A stretch of 64,000 nt of DNA from Macrostomum hystrix (GCA_950097015.1 CATNEN010000001.1:15307001-15371000), one strand, 5' to 3'; shown: positions 43,850 to 55,697, counted from the first letter of the stretch. Notes: generated by a model from the letters alone, not told the origin. Made by a program: numbers and translations.

Positions 43850-46800
43850 TTAAACCGTGTTTAAAAGATTTTCGATCGGCTTTTCTGGCGGAGAATTGGC
43901 GCAATATTGAATTGACAGAGCCCTTCGGATGAGACTGTGAGTTTCTAGGCTGCTGTCAGAGTCAGCAGTTTCGTCCGTAGCATCGTCCCTATCCTCATCC
44001 GCCTCAGAAGGGTCGCGGATGTCTTTCTCAGCGAATGAACGCATCGGCTTTCTGAAAGATTTTTCTAACTGCCCTCTGGACCACCAAGAGTGTTTCATTT
44101 TAGAGTTGCGCGAACTTCCACAGCAACAACTGCTAATACTAGGCGAAATGTAGCGTTTTATTCCTATGTATAATAGCCAAACACTGTGAACGGTGGCGGC
44201 AATGTGGGAGACCTCTTATAGTCTATCAGTAGGTCCGCATCGTAGCGACGCCAGATCATGTAGGCCACATCCTCCTTGCTGCTGACAGTCAGGCTAAACT
44301 TGGCAATCAGCATGTTCATCATAGTAAGGTTGATGAGGAAAAGAAACGGCAGGATGAGGTACTTCCGGTAGTGGAATTTTCCAATGGGGTGGGTACAGGC
44401 TGCGTCACTTGGAATTCCTGTCTCATTGACGACTCACCATCCAGCACCCAAGTTCTCGCAGCCCGCCAAGTCCACAATGTCTAGCTCACCAAAAGCCGCC
44501 ATCTAGTGTCTAGTATAAATGGATAGGAGATTCATCAAATCCCTGCTGCCAACAGCACCGCTTGGCGCGTAGGCCCTGCTGTCTGGATGAAGAAGACTGA
44601 AGAAAAAGACACCAAACGAGAGGCACATGGCCAGGAAAATGATCAGAAATGGCAGCAGGTCTCGGCTGAGCAGCGTTTTCAGCATGCTGATGGACGGTCC
44701 GACCAGATCAGACGCTCGAAGAAACGAAATAAAACGAAAGCTCCAGCACAGGTGAGAGCTTGCTAAGATCATGCGAATCGCAAAATACTTGCCCGAATAG
44801 GCGACCGACTGCAGCTCTCCTTTGGTTAGTGACCCATCTGCAAATGTCTTCAAGCATAAGCCAGTCAGCAGCAAGCAAATGCCAATAATGTCTATGCTGT
44901 TCCAAGGTGTGAGCGTGTAACTTCTCAGGAAGTGCCTCAGGGACATTCTGTCAACAGTGTTGACTCTAGTCGCTGCCTTTGCCGCACAGAATATCTCATG
45001 AGATAGCAAAGAGATGGCGAAGGCGTACAGCAGCACATCCGGCCAGGACAGTCCGGGAGTCACTAAGCACACTGAGTGAGTCAGTATTGCAAAGAAAATC
45101 ATGAAAGAGAGACAGCGTAGCCGGAATTTCATGCGCAACGATATGTCGGATGTATGTATGTTACACGATGTACCTGTGTAACATAGCCAGTCGCTTTAAG
45201 TCAGCGGACTTGTCCAGCTCATCCATCGCGTTCAAGGCTACATATGTGGCAAAGCAGCGGAGATCTTCCACACACTCGCGCAACGCCTTGCCGTTTTCAA
45301 CTAGTAACTGGCACTCCTCAATCACCAGCAGGCAGTTAGGAATGAGTTGGTATTGGTTCAACAGTATGAGGTCCTTTGCGACGCTTATTCTGCCTGATCT
45401 GACAGCAAAGCCAAGGAGGCTGGGAGAATGAAGGTCAAAGCAGACGCTGCTACTCTTGTGAGGCCGCCAAGACAGAAACTCACTGAAGCCCCTTCGCAAA
45501 CTTGGCAGCACATCACCGACTGAAGCATTTTTCGTACCCGTTTCGTCCAATAAATGTTGCAGATAATTGTTGTAGTCGATGGCTGCTGTTTCAGTTCCTA
45601 GATAGCTCCAGAAGCCTAATGCTAGCAGGTTTCTTAGAATTTCCACCGAATCTTGCCTGAGTGCCAAGTGGAAAAGGCGCACCCCGAAGGAGAAGCTGAC
45701 TGCGCCCTGGCCTGCGGCTGTTGTCCTCCCTGACATGTACTGCTCGTTTTGGAATAAATTTGGCCGCATGACAACACCCTTTAAGTCGTGATCGCACAGC
45801 GTAAGTAATCCCAGCTTTGCATCTTCTTCTGGTGGGATGCTGAGGGCCGCAAGTACATTGTCTACACTCTCAGTGACCTGCTGGAACGTTACCGTCTGAA
45901 AATTTCCTAGCAGATTGTCTTGCCGGTGCTTGAATAGCACATCCACGGCTGATGGACCATCGTCAATGCGCGCATCTCTTAGCTTCATGGTTTCTGAATA
46001 CTGAGTCAAAAGGTAATTGATGTTTTGTAAGTGGCCCATTTGACAGGCAAAGTGAAGGCAGCCAAAGCCTCCGTATGGGCCCAGTTGCACCTTTTCACTG
46101 ATCAACTGATCCCACAGTTTATGAAGGTTCAGTTTCATAAAGTCTCCTTGCAGTTCCGCTAGGCTGTGCTTGGCTACATAGACGTGCAGCATATTAAGAC
46201 CGTCCGAGTTTCCAAGGACGTTATCTTCTACGACAGTTTCAATATTTAGGACTCTCTGATCGCCTCAGAAGGCATCGAAGAAACGGCATAGGTTGCCACT
46301 GTCTGTCAGCACCATTGTGGCGTTATGCTTTGACACGTTCATTGCTAACCATGTACGTTAGTGAGCAGCCCTGGCTTGCATCCATCTAATAAATGTTTGA
46401 AATATGTCGAGCTGTTCATCAGTCAGTGCCGCTGAGCAGACCAGGTGAAGGGCTGTATTGTCATAGTAGTCTATGGCTAAGGTGTCTGAATTGGCCTCTT
46501 CTGCCAGATATTTGGCCACCTCGAACTGCAAGCCCCGACAGGCTAAAAGGTATGGCGTTTCTCCGCTCTTGCTGCGGTGCTCGATACTGCAGCCGCCCTC
46601 AACTAAGAATCGGCCAGAATTGACCAGACCGCAGAGAGACGCCTCACCGAGGGCAGTTTCGCCATCGTTGTCAGGGATATCCATCTGACACTCACAGTCT
46701 CGATAAAGGAAGCTGAGAAGGATCTGACAATTGCTCAAAGCAGCCAATTGAGCCACGCTACAGCCGAGTTTGTCCTTAGCCAGCACCGCCCTCTGAAACT

Positions 46801-47102
46801 GTCGCCGAGATACTGCGTCTTCAATGCACTTTAGTACTTCAACATGTTTACATGTGTCTAGTGCGTTTAGGGAGCAGTCATAGAGAGTAAACAGTGTTGT
46901 CTGGACAGCGGCGATAAGATCTTTCAAGCTGTAGGGTGCTTTTGGAATACTGGCCTTTTTATGGGTCAGAATTAGTTTGACGGCCTCTGGCTGAAGACCA
47001 AAGCAGGCTCGCAGCAAGGGTGTGTAGCCAAACGAATCTCTGAGAGTTGCATCGCAGCTCTCCGACGCCAGCAGGTAGGCCAATGATTTCAGCTTTCCCC
47101 AT
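43850..47102 (-). pseudogene. TRP channel-like gene (ankyrin repeats + TRPM-like membrane region), apparently broken
   Basis: On the minus strand, an acceptor-like AAAGCAG near 47103 opens a frame of ankyrin repeats (AEWGKLKSLAYLL; GETALGEASLCGLVNSGRFL; FGCLHFACQMGHLQNINYLL) running to 45161. The membrane part follows: S1-like LSFMIFFAILTH, TPWNSIDIIGICLLLTG, LVGPSISMLKTLL, pore-like AAFGELD, S6-like LINLTMMNMLIAKF and the TRP-helix region with LPPPFTVFGYY. The latter blocks match TRPM-type channels (family pattern LGPKIIML; VNLLIAMF; PPPF). In-frame stops interrupt it at 46358 (TAA), 46265 (TGA), 44503 (TAG) and 44434 (TGA). The frame also changes near 45140-45160 and 44164, after which a charged tail runs to 43850. 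Short unrecognised introns are an alternative. TRP soromelastatin (TRPS) or TRPM-like are the closest families; a 5' part is missing. Confidence 0.6.
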
Positions 47103-47529
47103 TCGGCAGCAAGACTGCTTTGCTAAATATTTTATGGGCATTTCGAGAGATGAGAAACACAATGCAAGTAAAAAACTATCTGCTGAAGTGTACAAGCTAC
47201 AATAACTCATTCTCTCAATCTTAAGTGACAAGCATTTTTTTCACTTTACGGGGCCTGTCACATCGCGTCCACAGAATAGCAATAATAACTCGAGTGATGA
47301 AGCAGTGCAAGCTCAATATCAGGAATCTTGAATTAAGTGGGTGGGTGCTAGAGCGGTGACACGTCCATGAGCTCGGTGCCACGAGCTAGAGTTTAACTAA
47401 CCACTAAATTTAAACTATGCACTTTAGCTTCAGTCATGACATTTTCCTAATTGACTAGCACAAATTTGGGAGAAACCAAACACGGATTCGGGAGACAAAA
47501 ACACGGATTTGGGAGTTAGCTGCATAAAT
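47103..47529. other. Region 5' of the TRP-like gene
   Basis: AT-rich; no convincing exon that would complete the TRP-like N-terminus. Confidence 0.3.
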
Positions 47530-47905
47530 TTTGAAAGTACCATCATAGATTTTGGAGGTACCAGCATAGATCTGGGAGGTACCAGAAAAGATTTGGGAGG
47601 TACCAGCATAGATCTGGGAGGTACCAGCATAGATCTGGGAGGTACCAGCATAGATCTGGGAGGTACCAGCATAGATCTGGGAGGTACCAGCATAGATTTG
47701 GGAGGTACCAGCATAGATCAGGGAGGTACCAGCATAGATCTGGGAGGTACCAGCATAGATCTGGGAGGTACCAGCATAGATTTGGGAGGTACCAGCATAG
47801 ATCTGGGAGGTACCAGCATAGATCTGGGAGGTACCAGCATAGATCAGGGAGGTACCAGCATAGATCTGGGAGGTACCAGAATAGATCTGGGAGTTACCAA
47901 CACGT
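47530..47905. repeat. 21-bp minisatellite
   Basis: About 17 units of GATCTGGGAGGTACCAGCAT plus one base. Open in several frames on both strands because the unit is seven codons without stops. It may lie in an intron of the TRP-like gene. Confidence 0.93.
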
Positions 47906-48539
47906 ATTTTGGCGATATCAACGCATATCAAAGTGGGAGCGACATCGTGGACTGAAAAGTACATTTTCTTAAACATTCCTGTCTAAGCAACAATGTAATA
48001 AGGCTAGCAAGTAAACAAATCAAGTTTGACTTGAAGATATACCTACTCAAATAAGTAATATAGCTAAGGTAGGTGTTTAAATAGATATTGCATTATACAG
48101 CATATTATTAAAATTCAGGAAAGAGAGAAAAAATATTTCCTCTTATCAGCTATAAAACACATCCTGGTGAATCAGTAGTTTGAGGTTGATTAGCTGTGCA
48201 AACAGATACTAAATCTCAACTGGTCTTCTATTTCGTTTATGACGAAATGGAACAGTGACTAGATTTCTCGTCGATAAGATTAAATTATAACTGCATATTC
48301 AGGATTAAAATCATCAGGTTAAGGCTGGTCCGAGAGGTACTAGATGGTCAGTTTTGAGTCTGGCATGAGTGGGAATCGGTAACTTATTTAAAAAAATCAG
48401 CTTTTTCTCATAACAGTATTTCAGATTCAGAACACTACGAGTATTAGCGTTGAAAATAGGCAGTCTGACCATTGATACAATAGAAAAAACGTTTTGAAGC
48501 CTTTTTTTGCAGAAAATCTTCAGTAATCAACTAAGCACT
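47906..48539. other. AT-rich DNA, no feature seen
   Basis: No open frame, RNA gene or repeat that I can support. Confidence 0.4.
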
Positions 48540-48695
48540 CATCTTAGGGGTGAGTGTCGAGCTATCGCGCACCAAGGTCCCTGAGCTCGATTCCGCGGCT
48601 AGGCCACAATTATTTGGGTCGCAGCCGCGGAGAGAAGGCTTGGGGGGCTTGTCGTACAATTAATATTCAATTAACACCTTTGAGGGTATTACAAT
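48540..48695 (+). mobile_element. tRNA-derived SINE, copy C (3'-truncated head fragment)
   Basis: Has the head with GGTCCCTGAGCTCGATTCCG and GCAGCCGCGGAGAGAAGGCTT, like copy A, and then stops; the tail part is missing. Confidence 0.75.
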
Positions 48696-49499
48696 TAAAC
48701 CCACACGCACACACGTAATTTCTGATAAAGTTCAAAGCACAGAAAATGCGCGTAAATGAACCAGGATAAAATAACAACTGCACAATCTTCTGTTTTAGAT
48801 TAAAGTGGATTTTCTCAAAATCATCAAAATATTACTAAGTTCTGAAAAAGTACATAGCCTACTTGCTAAATGGCGAACCCAATTAGTTTTAGTTACTCGT
48901 AATAACAAACTGATCAAATTTTAACTGAAAGATTCGAAGACAATTTTCACTGTCACAGATAACAGTAGGTAGGTGAAAGGTGAATTGTTGAGATAGCGCG
49001 ACAGTTTCACCCATGCGTCTTTCACCCATACGCTTTTGCGTCATTTTTACTTGTTGCGCGCAAAAAAGCTGTTGGGGTTCATTCCATTTCATTTTCTATT
49101 CACGTGCTAGCGAAGATAAGGTACCGATAATGTCAAACAGTTCATTAAGCAAAAAGCAGCACAATTGACTAGAAAATAATTTCAAGTCCTTGCTCACACC
49201 AGGACTTCAACAAATATATTTTCAATAGTTAAGCATGCATAAAACGAAAGTAAAACGTTTCTGTAATGACATGAATACAATGGCAGCAACTGATTAACCT
49301 TATCGATCGACCTCTATCTGGCGGCCGAAAATAGTTTTTACAGCTGCGACTTCACTGCAAAAGTGTCATTAAAATTCGAGCACTGTAGAAATTTTTTCCG
49401 AATTATTGTTTTCCAAGGTAAAGAGTAGACGCATTTCAAAACGAAGCACTGATTTAAAACTGGTGTCGCAAACACTAGAAATAGCATTCAAGTGCGCTC
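48696..49499. other. AT-rich DNA, no feature seen
   Basis: Nothing supportable; short frames only. Confidence 0.4.
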
Positions 49500-49830
49500 G
49501 AATAATATTAATAATAATTGAAGGAGGGCTGCGGGCAATGGTTCACCATTTAGTGATAGTCGACCAGCGAGGAGGCAATTCTGCCCATTTCGCTAACTCC
49601 TGAGCACACACGCACACAGATACTGTACGCAGGCACACACTCACACTGGGGGTGTGCAAATCTGCCCTGACTTTCTCATCATCAGGCAGTGTACACTTCG
49701 CTGTGCCTTGGAGGTTGGCCCTCAAGGGCGGAAACTGCACGACAAGCCCCGAGCCTTCTGAATGTGGCCTCACAGCGGACTCCAGCACCGGTACCATGAT
49801 GCGAGAGGCAAGCGCGTTAGTAAGTCGTAA
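49500..49830 (-). mobile_element. tRNA-derived SINE, copy D
   Basis: Full-length reverse-oriented copy: left end AATAATTGAAGGAGGGCTGC corresponds to the tail, right end GCGAGAGGCAAGCGCGTTAG to the head. It lacks a recognisable GAGCTCGATTCC box B, so the head is diverged. Confidence 0.75.
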
Positions 49831-50314
49831 ATTGTATCCGACAGTAAATTAAAAAACACTGCCAACGCCGCCCATGCAGCAAAAATGTGGCAAGAATAGC
49901 AAATATTGTTATCTAACCTTAGTGACTAAGGAACACGTATCTTGAAATAAGAGCGACTTCCAAAAAATACTCATCAAATCTATAAAAAATTAGCTCGACG
50001 ATAAAAATGCTAAAAAGTCCTTATCGAAACGTGTGATGAAAAACAAAACTACGAGTATAAAAGTTAACAAAACGGACTTATGAAGCAAGCACCAAGCGAC
50101 GATAAAGTTCGTCTATTTGCCAAATGATAAGGCATTTTTGCTGATCGAAAATGTAGAAAATTATAAGCGTCATCAAGCAGCCAAGCACACGGAAAAGACG
50201 AATATCAAAATCATCGCATATATAAAAGCCAAAAATACTAGCCACATTATCGCTGCAACAAAAAAGAAACGATCACCAATCAGAACAAAGGAAATATAAT
50301 TTACGGATTAACAA
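49831..50314. other. Upstream region of the aminopeptidase gene
   Basis: AT-rich. A 60-codon Lys-rich frame at 50117-50299 precedes the gene but looks like chance. No clear TATA box. Confidence 0.3.
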
Positions 50315-53314
50315 ATGGTGCAATACGCTGCATACTCCGGCTCAGAAAGTACCGTCAATTTTAGCGGCCGAGGAAGCTCAGGCAAGAAAGGCCTCTTCCT
50401 GACGGTGCCGATTCTCGTCCTGCTCGCGATCGTCTTCGCGGTCTCCGTGGTGGCCGTGGGGCTCATCGTGCACTTCACCGCTCCAAAGTGCGAGCAATCC
50501 TCTACGCCGCCTCCGACAACGGTTCCGAGCAGTCCGCCGCCGGCGACTCCGGGACCATCGACTGCGCCACCGCTCGTGAAAGACGTCCGACTGCCGGCTG
50601 GCGTCAAGCCCGTGCACTACAGCGTCACCCTGGCGCCCTACATCTACGAGACGAACGCATCGGCCTTCTACTTCATCGGCTCCGTCAGAGTGAGGCTCAG
50701 TGTCAGCCAGAGCACCAACAACCTTAAGCTGCACGCAGACAGGATCAACCTGACGGTCCAGGATATAAAGATCTACGATGACAGCTCCAACATAAACTTC
50801 ACCGTCACGAGCGTTGTGTACGACGACAAGCGTCAGTGGTACAGCATCGACACGAGCGAGCAGCTGCCTGCGAACAGCTCAAGCGTCGTCCTGCAGATCG
50901 ACAAGTTCCGAGGTCCACTTCGGTCTGATCTTCGAGGTCTCTATCTGAGCTCCTACACTGAGAACGGAGTTACAAAGTACCTCGCCACTTCTCAACTGCA
51001 GCCGACGGACGCCAGGAAGACGTTCCCGTGTTTCGATGAGCCTGGATTCAAGGCAAAGTTTGACATCAGCCTCGTGAGACTTGCGTCTTTCAAGTCCATC
51101 AGCAACATGCCTTCAAAGCAGGAAAGCAACGTGGCTGCCAAGCAGTGGTTTAGTGAGATGGCCGACTCAGATCCTGTAGTGAAGGAGGACTTTGAGACTA
51201 CTCCCATCATGTCTACTTACCTTCTGGCGTTCATTGTGACTCAATTCGACTATGTAGACAGCAAGGACGACAAGGGTCGCGAATATCGCAACTGGGTTCG
51301 ACCCGAGTTCAAAAGTCTCACAAGCTACTCGCTTGAGGCCGTCAAGAACATCACCCAGCACTTTGAGTCCTACTTCAACGTGTCATACCCGCTGAATAAA
51401 ACGGATCAGGCTGCAGTTCCCGACTTCAACGCAGGTGCGATGGAGAACTGGGGACTGATAATTTATCGAGAGAGCCGCCTCGTTTTCGATGCATCCAAAG
51501 ACACAAGCGCCATTTTACAAGCCATCGGCAGCGTTGTGAGCCACGAGCTCGCCCACATGTGGTTCGGAAATCTGGTCACTCCGGACTGGTGGGACGACAT
51601 CTGGCTCAATGAGGGATTCGCCAGTTTCGTGCAAAACATCGGAGTGCACAATCTGCATCCCGACTGGGAAATCGATGCTCAATTCGTGTCAAAAAAGCAG
51701 AGTGCGGCCTTCGATCTCGATTCAAAAGGCTCGAGCCACCCAATTTATATTCAGGTTTATAATCCGAGTCAAATCAACGAGATCTTCGACACCATCACCT
51801 ACAGAAAGGGCGCCACTGTTCTTCGCATGCTTCACGGCTTCGTGGGTGACGAAGTGTTCCGGAAAGGAGTCGGAAAATACCTGTTGGACAACAGTTACGG
51901 CAACACATTCCACACTGCTCTCTATGACAGTCTGGCTCGACAGTACAACGAAACGTGGGGCAGACCGCTCGACGTGGGTAAAGTGATGGACCGCTGGATC
52001 AAGCAGATGGGATATCCCGTGCTCAACTGCTCCAGGAGTGCAGGCCAGCTCACACTGACCCAGAACCACTTCCTCAGCGACCCCAGCCAGAAGCCCAGCT
52101 ACGAGAGTGACTACAACTACACGTGGATCATCCCAGTCACCTTGGCAACCAAGGAGAATCTCACTTCGGGTACTCCGGAGGATGTGTCACGATTCGTGCA
52201 ATGGATGGCCGACAAGAGCCAGACGTTCGACTTGGACGCCGGCTCGAGTTGGCACCTGCTCAATCTGCGCTCTCTCGGCTTCTACAGAGTGAACTACGAG
52301 CCAGCGAACTGGGAAGCTCTCATCCAACAGCTGCTGTCGGACCACAGCGTGTTCACTCCGCAGGACAGAGCCCGTTTGCTCGATGACAGCTTCTCTCTGG
52401 CCAGCGCAGGCTACCTGGACTACAGCGTTCCGCTCAACATGACCAAGTACTTGAAGAGCGAGACCCACTTGGTTCCGTGGCAGTCGGCTCTTTCGAAGAT
52501 GAGCTACCTGCACTCGATGCTCCACCGACAGTCTCCGGAGTACGGTCCTCTGAGTGCCTACATGCGCGACCTGCTCGAAGGTGCCTTCAAGGACGTCGGA
52601 CTCGACAACAAGGAGAACGAGTCGCACCTGACCCGACTGAAGCGAGAGCTCATCGTCTCATCGGCCTGCCTGTACGGTGTGCGAAGTTGCGAGGAGGCCG
52701 CGACCCAAAAGTTCAGCGAGTTCGTGAGCTCAAATTTTACCAATTTTACCACGATCGTCAGTCCGGACATCCGACGCCGGGTTCTCTGTGAAGGAGTGGT
52801 CACGTCTTTTGTGGTCGTGTGGGACCGACTGTTTGAGTACAGCAAGATTGAATCACATCCTGGAATTCAGAACGACATCATGCGCAGCCTGGCCTGTACC
52901 AGCGAGCCGTGGATTCTCAACCGCTACCTGGACTATGCTCTCGACGAATCCAGAGTCCGGAGGCAGGACTCCTCCACGGTGTTCTCGAGCGTTTCCGCGA
53001 ACCCGAACGGTCTACAGATCGTGTGGGACTATCTGCAGAGGAACTGGGAGAGCATTCAGGAAAAGATCCCTGGCTCCTTCACTGTTTCGTATTTCATCAA
53101 CAACCTGGCCGCCTTCAACAGCGAGCAGAAGCTTGCGGAGATGGAGAGGTTCAAGGCGCAGCACAAGGACAACCTGGGCGCTGCGATGCGGGCTATGGAC
53201 CTCGCCCTGGAGAACGTGCGCATCAACGTCAAGTGGATGGAGCGCAACCTTCCGGCTGTTCGCAGCTGGCTGGCCGATAATGTGAAACTGTTTGAAGAGC
53301 GGCGCGCGTCATGA
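50315..53314 (+). CDS. M1 metallo-aminopeptidase (aminopeptidase N-like), membrane-anchored ectoenzyme
   Basis: 999 codons, no introns; ATG 50315 has an in-frame TAA two codons upstream. Type II topology: short basic cytoplasmic tail, transmembrane span at residues ~27-52 (FLTVPILVLLAIVFAVSVV), Ser/Thr/Pro stalk, then the M1 catalytic domain. The exopeptidase motif GAMEN is at residues 374-378 and the zinc site HELAH at 410-414, with the third ligand Glu at 433 (WLNEGFA). TYRKGATVLRML carries the expected catalytic-pocket tyrosine. The C-terminal half is the helical ERAP1-C-type domain. Many N-glycosylation sequons. It should release N-terminal residues from extracellular peptides. All catalytic residues are present and length is typical. 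Confidence 0.95.
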   Translation: MVQYAAYSGSESTVNFSGRGSSGKKGLFLTVPILVLLAIVFAVSVVAVGLIVHFTAPKCEQSSTPPPTTVPSSPPPATPGPSTAPPLVKDVRLPAGVKPVHYSVTLAPYIYETNASAFYFIGSVRVRLSVSQSTNNLKLHADRINLTVQDIKIYDDSSNINFTVTSVVYDDKRQWYSIDTSEQLPANSSSVVLQIDKFRGPLRSDLRGLYLSSYTENGVTKYLATSQLQPTDARKTFPCFDEPGFKAKFDISLVRLASFKSISNMPSKQESNVAAKQWFSEMADSDPVVKEDFETTPIMSTYLLAFIVTQFDYVDSKDDKGREYRNWVRPEFKSLTSYSLEAVKNITQHFESYFNVSYPLNKTDQAAVPDFNAGAMENWGLIIYRESRLVFDASKDTSAILQAIGSVVSHELAHMWFGNLVTPDWWDDIWLNEGFASFVQNIGVHNLHPDWEIDAQFVSKKQSAAFDLDSKGSSHPIYIQVYNPSQINEIFDTITYRKGATVLRMLHGFVGDEVFRKGVGKYLLDNSYGNTFHTALYDSLARQYNETWGRPLDVGKVMDRWIKQMGYPVLNCSRSAGQLTLTQNHFLSDPSQKPSYESDYNYTWIIPVTLATKENLTSGTPEDVSRFVQWMADKSQTFDLDAGSSWHLLNLRSLGFYRVNYEPANWEALIQQLLSDHSVFTPQDRARLLDDSFSLASAGYLDYSVPLNMTKYLKSETHLVPWQSALSKMSYLHSMLHRQSPEYGPLSAYMRDLLEGAFKDVGLDNKENESHLTRLKRELIVSSACLYGVRSCEEAATQKFSEFVSSNFTNFTTIVSPDIRRRVLCEGVVTSFVVVWDRLFEYSKIESHPGIQNDIMRSLACTSEPWILNRYLDYALDESRVRRQDSSTVFSSVSANPNGLQIVWDYLQRNWESIQEKIPGSFTVSYFINNLAAFNSEQKLAEMERFKAQHKDNLGAAMRAMDLALENVRINVKWMERNLPAVRSWLADNVKLFEERRAS

Positions 53315-53654
53315 ACATTTTTGTGTCTAAGAATGGATTAAATTGATTGTGGTTATTTAGAGTACCGTCTGTTTCGCGGTAACTGTTGTGAACCCGTTGT
53401 TCCGAGCGAGGGCTCGATAAACAATTTTTTGAACATTTTAGTTTTTACGTGTTACTTCTGGTTGGAATTTAAGTTTAGTGTCTGTTAAAGAGTGCGTATT
53501 TTTTCACTATTTTAGTTGGCCTCTGCGTGTTGAAACTTACGACAGCACACCCGTTGCTGTTGTCTATGGTCGGATTCCGTAGTAGTCCTTAGTCCTAGCG
53601 GGCCGTGAAATGCCATTCGTATCCGCCAAATACAACTTTTGGTTCTGTATAAGG

Positions 53655-54060
53655 ATTGTACCATAGACGTTTTTGCCCAAGCTATACTTACAGAGTCAGA
53701 GACGGGGGTGTGGGGCAGAGCCCCCACTTCGGGGTGCCGTAGGCATTTTTTCTTCAGTAAGCCATTCCTATTAGTCGATACCTTTTAGGAATAATTTTAG
53801 AAATTAGTCGCTAGAAAATTACCGAGCATTAATTCAACTATGACGGGCAAGACTTTCTGCCCGCCAGGCAAAAAGGTCATGGTACAATTTTTATTTTTTT
53901 TATTAGTTAATAGCTTAGCAGTTAATAGCCATTAACCGCCCGCAAAAAGGCAACGACCAATATGGAATGGCTTACTGAGGCTAAAATGTCAATGGCTTGC
54001 CCCACACCCCCGTCTCTGACTCTGTAAGTATAGCTTGGGCAAAAACGTCTATGGTACAAT
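53655..54060. mobile_element. Foldback/MITE-like element
   Basis: Begins ATTGTACCATAG and ends CTATGGTACAAT. The terminal ~63 bp (53655-53717 and 53998-54060) are perfect inverted repeats by eye, and a second pair (AGTAAGCCATTCC near 53757 and GGAATGGCTTACT near 53963) extends the fold. No coding capacity. A target-site duplication is not obvious. Superfamily unknown. Confidence 0.85.
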
Positions 54061-54075
54061 AAAATTCTAATAATG

Positions 54076-54110
54076 CCTCTAATATACCTCTAATAATGGT
54101 ATATTAGAGG
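54076..54110. other. Perfect hairpin next to the foldback element
   Basis: CCTCTAATATACC and GGTATATTAGAGG are 13-bp inverted arms around a 9-nt loop, 15 bp past the foldback element. It could be a cruciform scar, a second small foldback or chance. Confidence 0.6.
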
Positions 54111-54309
54111 ATAGAAATCGAATTCCGAACATTGCTGTGCCCGCAAAATCGTGGCACAATGATCAAAAGCCCAAAAGCAAAACAAAATATGCTACAATGA
54201 CAGTTAATATAACATACATGACAAAAAACAGTGCTTGGATTTTCTCGCTATGGAACTTGGAAAGCGATTTCACTGAAAAATTCAATTCCCAAAAACTTAA
54301 TCCCAACAA

Positions 54310-55336
54310 CTCGATGCACAATGACTGCATTCCCAAGTACTTAATTCCCAAGAACTTAATTCCCAAGAACTCAATTCCCAACAACTCAATTCCCAACAAC
54401 TCAATTCCCATCAACTCAATTCCCAACAACTCAATTCTCAACAACTCAATTCCCAACAACTCAATTCCAAACAACTCAATTCCCAACAACTCAATTCCCA
54501 ACAACTCAATTCCCAACAACTCAATTCCCAACAACTCAATTCCCAACAACTCAATTCCCATCAACTCAATTCCCAACAACTCAATTCCCATCAACTCAAT
54601 TCCCATCAACTTAATTCCCAACAACTCAATTCCCAACAACTCAATTCCAAACAACTCAATTCCCAACAACTCAATTCCCATCAACTCAATTCCAAACAAC
54701 TCAATTCCTGACAACTCAATTCCTGACAACTCAATTCTAAACAACTCAATTACCAAAAACTGAATTCCCAACAACTGAATTCCCGACAACTCAATTCCCG
54801 ACAACTCAATTCCCAAAAACTCAATTCCCGACAACTCAATTCCTTACAACTCAATTCCAAACAACTCAATTCCCAACAACTCAATTCCCATCAACTCAAT
54901 TCCAAACAACTCAATTCCTGACAACTCAATTCCTGACAACTCAATTCTAAACAACTCAATTACCAAAAACTGAATTCCCAACAACTGAATTCCCGACAAC
55001 TCAATTCCCGACAACTCAATTCCCAAAAACTCAATTCCCGACAACTCAATTCCTTACAACTCAATTCCCAACAACTCAATTCCCAACAACTCAATTCCCA
55101 ACAACTCAATTCCTGACAACTCAATTCCAAACAACTCAATTCCCGACAACTCAATTCCCAACAACTCAATTCCCGACAACTCAATTCCCGACAACTCAAT
55201 TCCCAACAACTCAATTCCCAACAACTCAATTCCCAAAAACTCAATTCCCGACAACTCAATTCCCAACAACTCAATTCCCAACAATTTAATTCCCAACAAC
55301 TCAATTCCAAACAACTCAATTCCCAACAACTCAATT
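54310..55336. repeat. 15-bp minisatellite, left part
   Basis: About 67 units of CAACTCAATTCCCAA. A 210-bp (14-unit) higher-order duplication is visible: the variant order starting at 54691 recurs at 54901. Continued at 62366 beyond the retrotransposon. Confidence 0.96.
55332..55336 (+). repeat. Target-site duplication, left
   Basis: CAATT directly before the 5' LTR, repeated at 62366-62370. Both belong to the minisatellite unit, so the match is expected for an insertion into the array. Confidence 0.8.
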
Positions 55337-55683
55337 TGGTTGAGAGGCCTGAGTAGTTTATTAATTCTAATTATTTTGGTTGCATTCATATATTGTATTT
55401 TCAGTCTAGAAGTGCTCTAAGCTGACAGCCAATCAGCGTGCTTCAAGCGTCACAGTAATTTTTCTAACCCAAGCCCCAGTCAGTGTGCATCTATCGGCAC
55501 CGTACAATACTTCGTGTTGCTAGTACTTTTCTCACCCCCAGTCACCACCTCAATGCAAAATAAAAATAAATATTACTGCGGAGCTAGAGCGCAGAGGTCG
55601 TACCGGTAGTACTCATACCTTGTTATGCGATAAAACGCCGCTGTCAAATCATTGTCCTTCTTCGTTACTTGTTCACCGAAACA
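55337..55683 (+). repeat. 5' LTR of the BEL/Pao element
   Basis: 347 bp, starts TG and ends CA; compare 62019-62365. Contains an AATAAA-like AAAATAAAAATAAATATT near 55556, the likely poly(A) signal when used in the 3' LTR. Confidence 0.95.
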
Positions 55684-55686
55684 TTT

Positions 55687-55697
55687 TGGTAGCAGAG
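55687..55697 (+). promoter_or_regulatory. Primer-binding site (initiator tRNA-Met)
   Basis: TGGTAGCAGAG, three bases after the LTR, is complementary to the 3' end (CTCTGCTACCA) of animal initiator tRNA-Met. Confidence 0.75.

Noticed and set aside
44164-46360. Reassignment of stop codons to explain the TRP-like gene
   Set aside because: TAA, TAG and TGA are all seen in-frame there, while BIRC6, the aminopeptidase and gag-pol in the same window are free of internal stops. Decay is simpler.
50117-50299. 60-codon Lys-rich ORF upstream of the aminopeptidase
   Set aside because: Low complexity and AT-rich, overlaps the presumed promoter; no homology.
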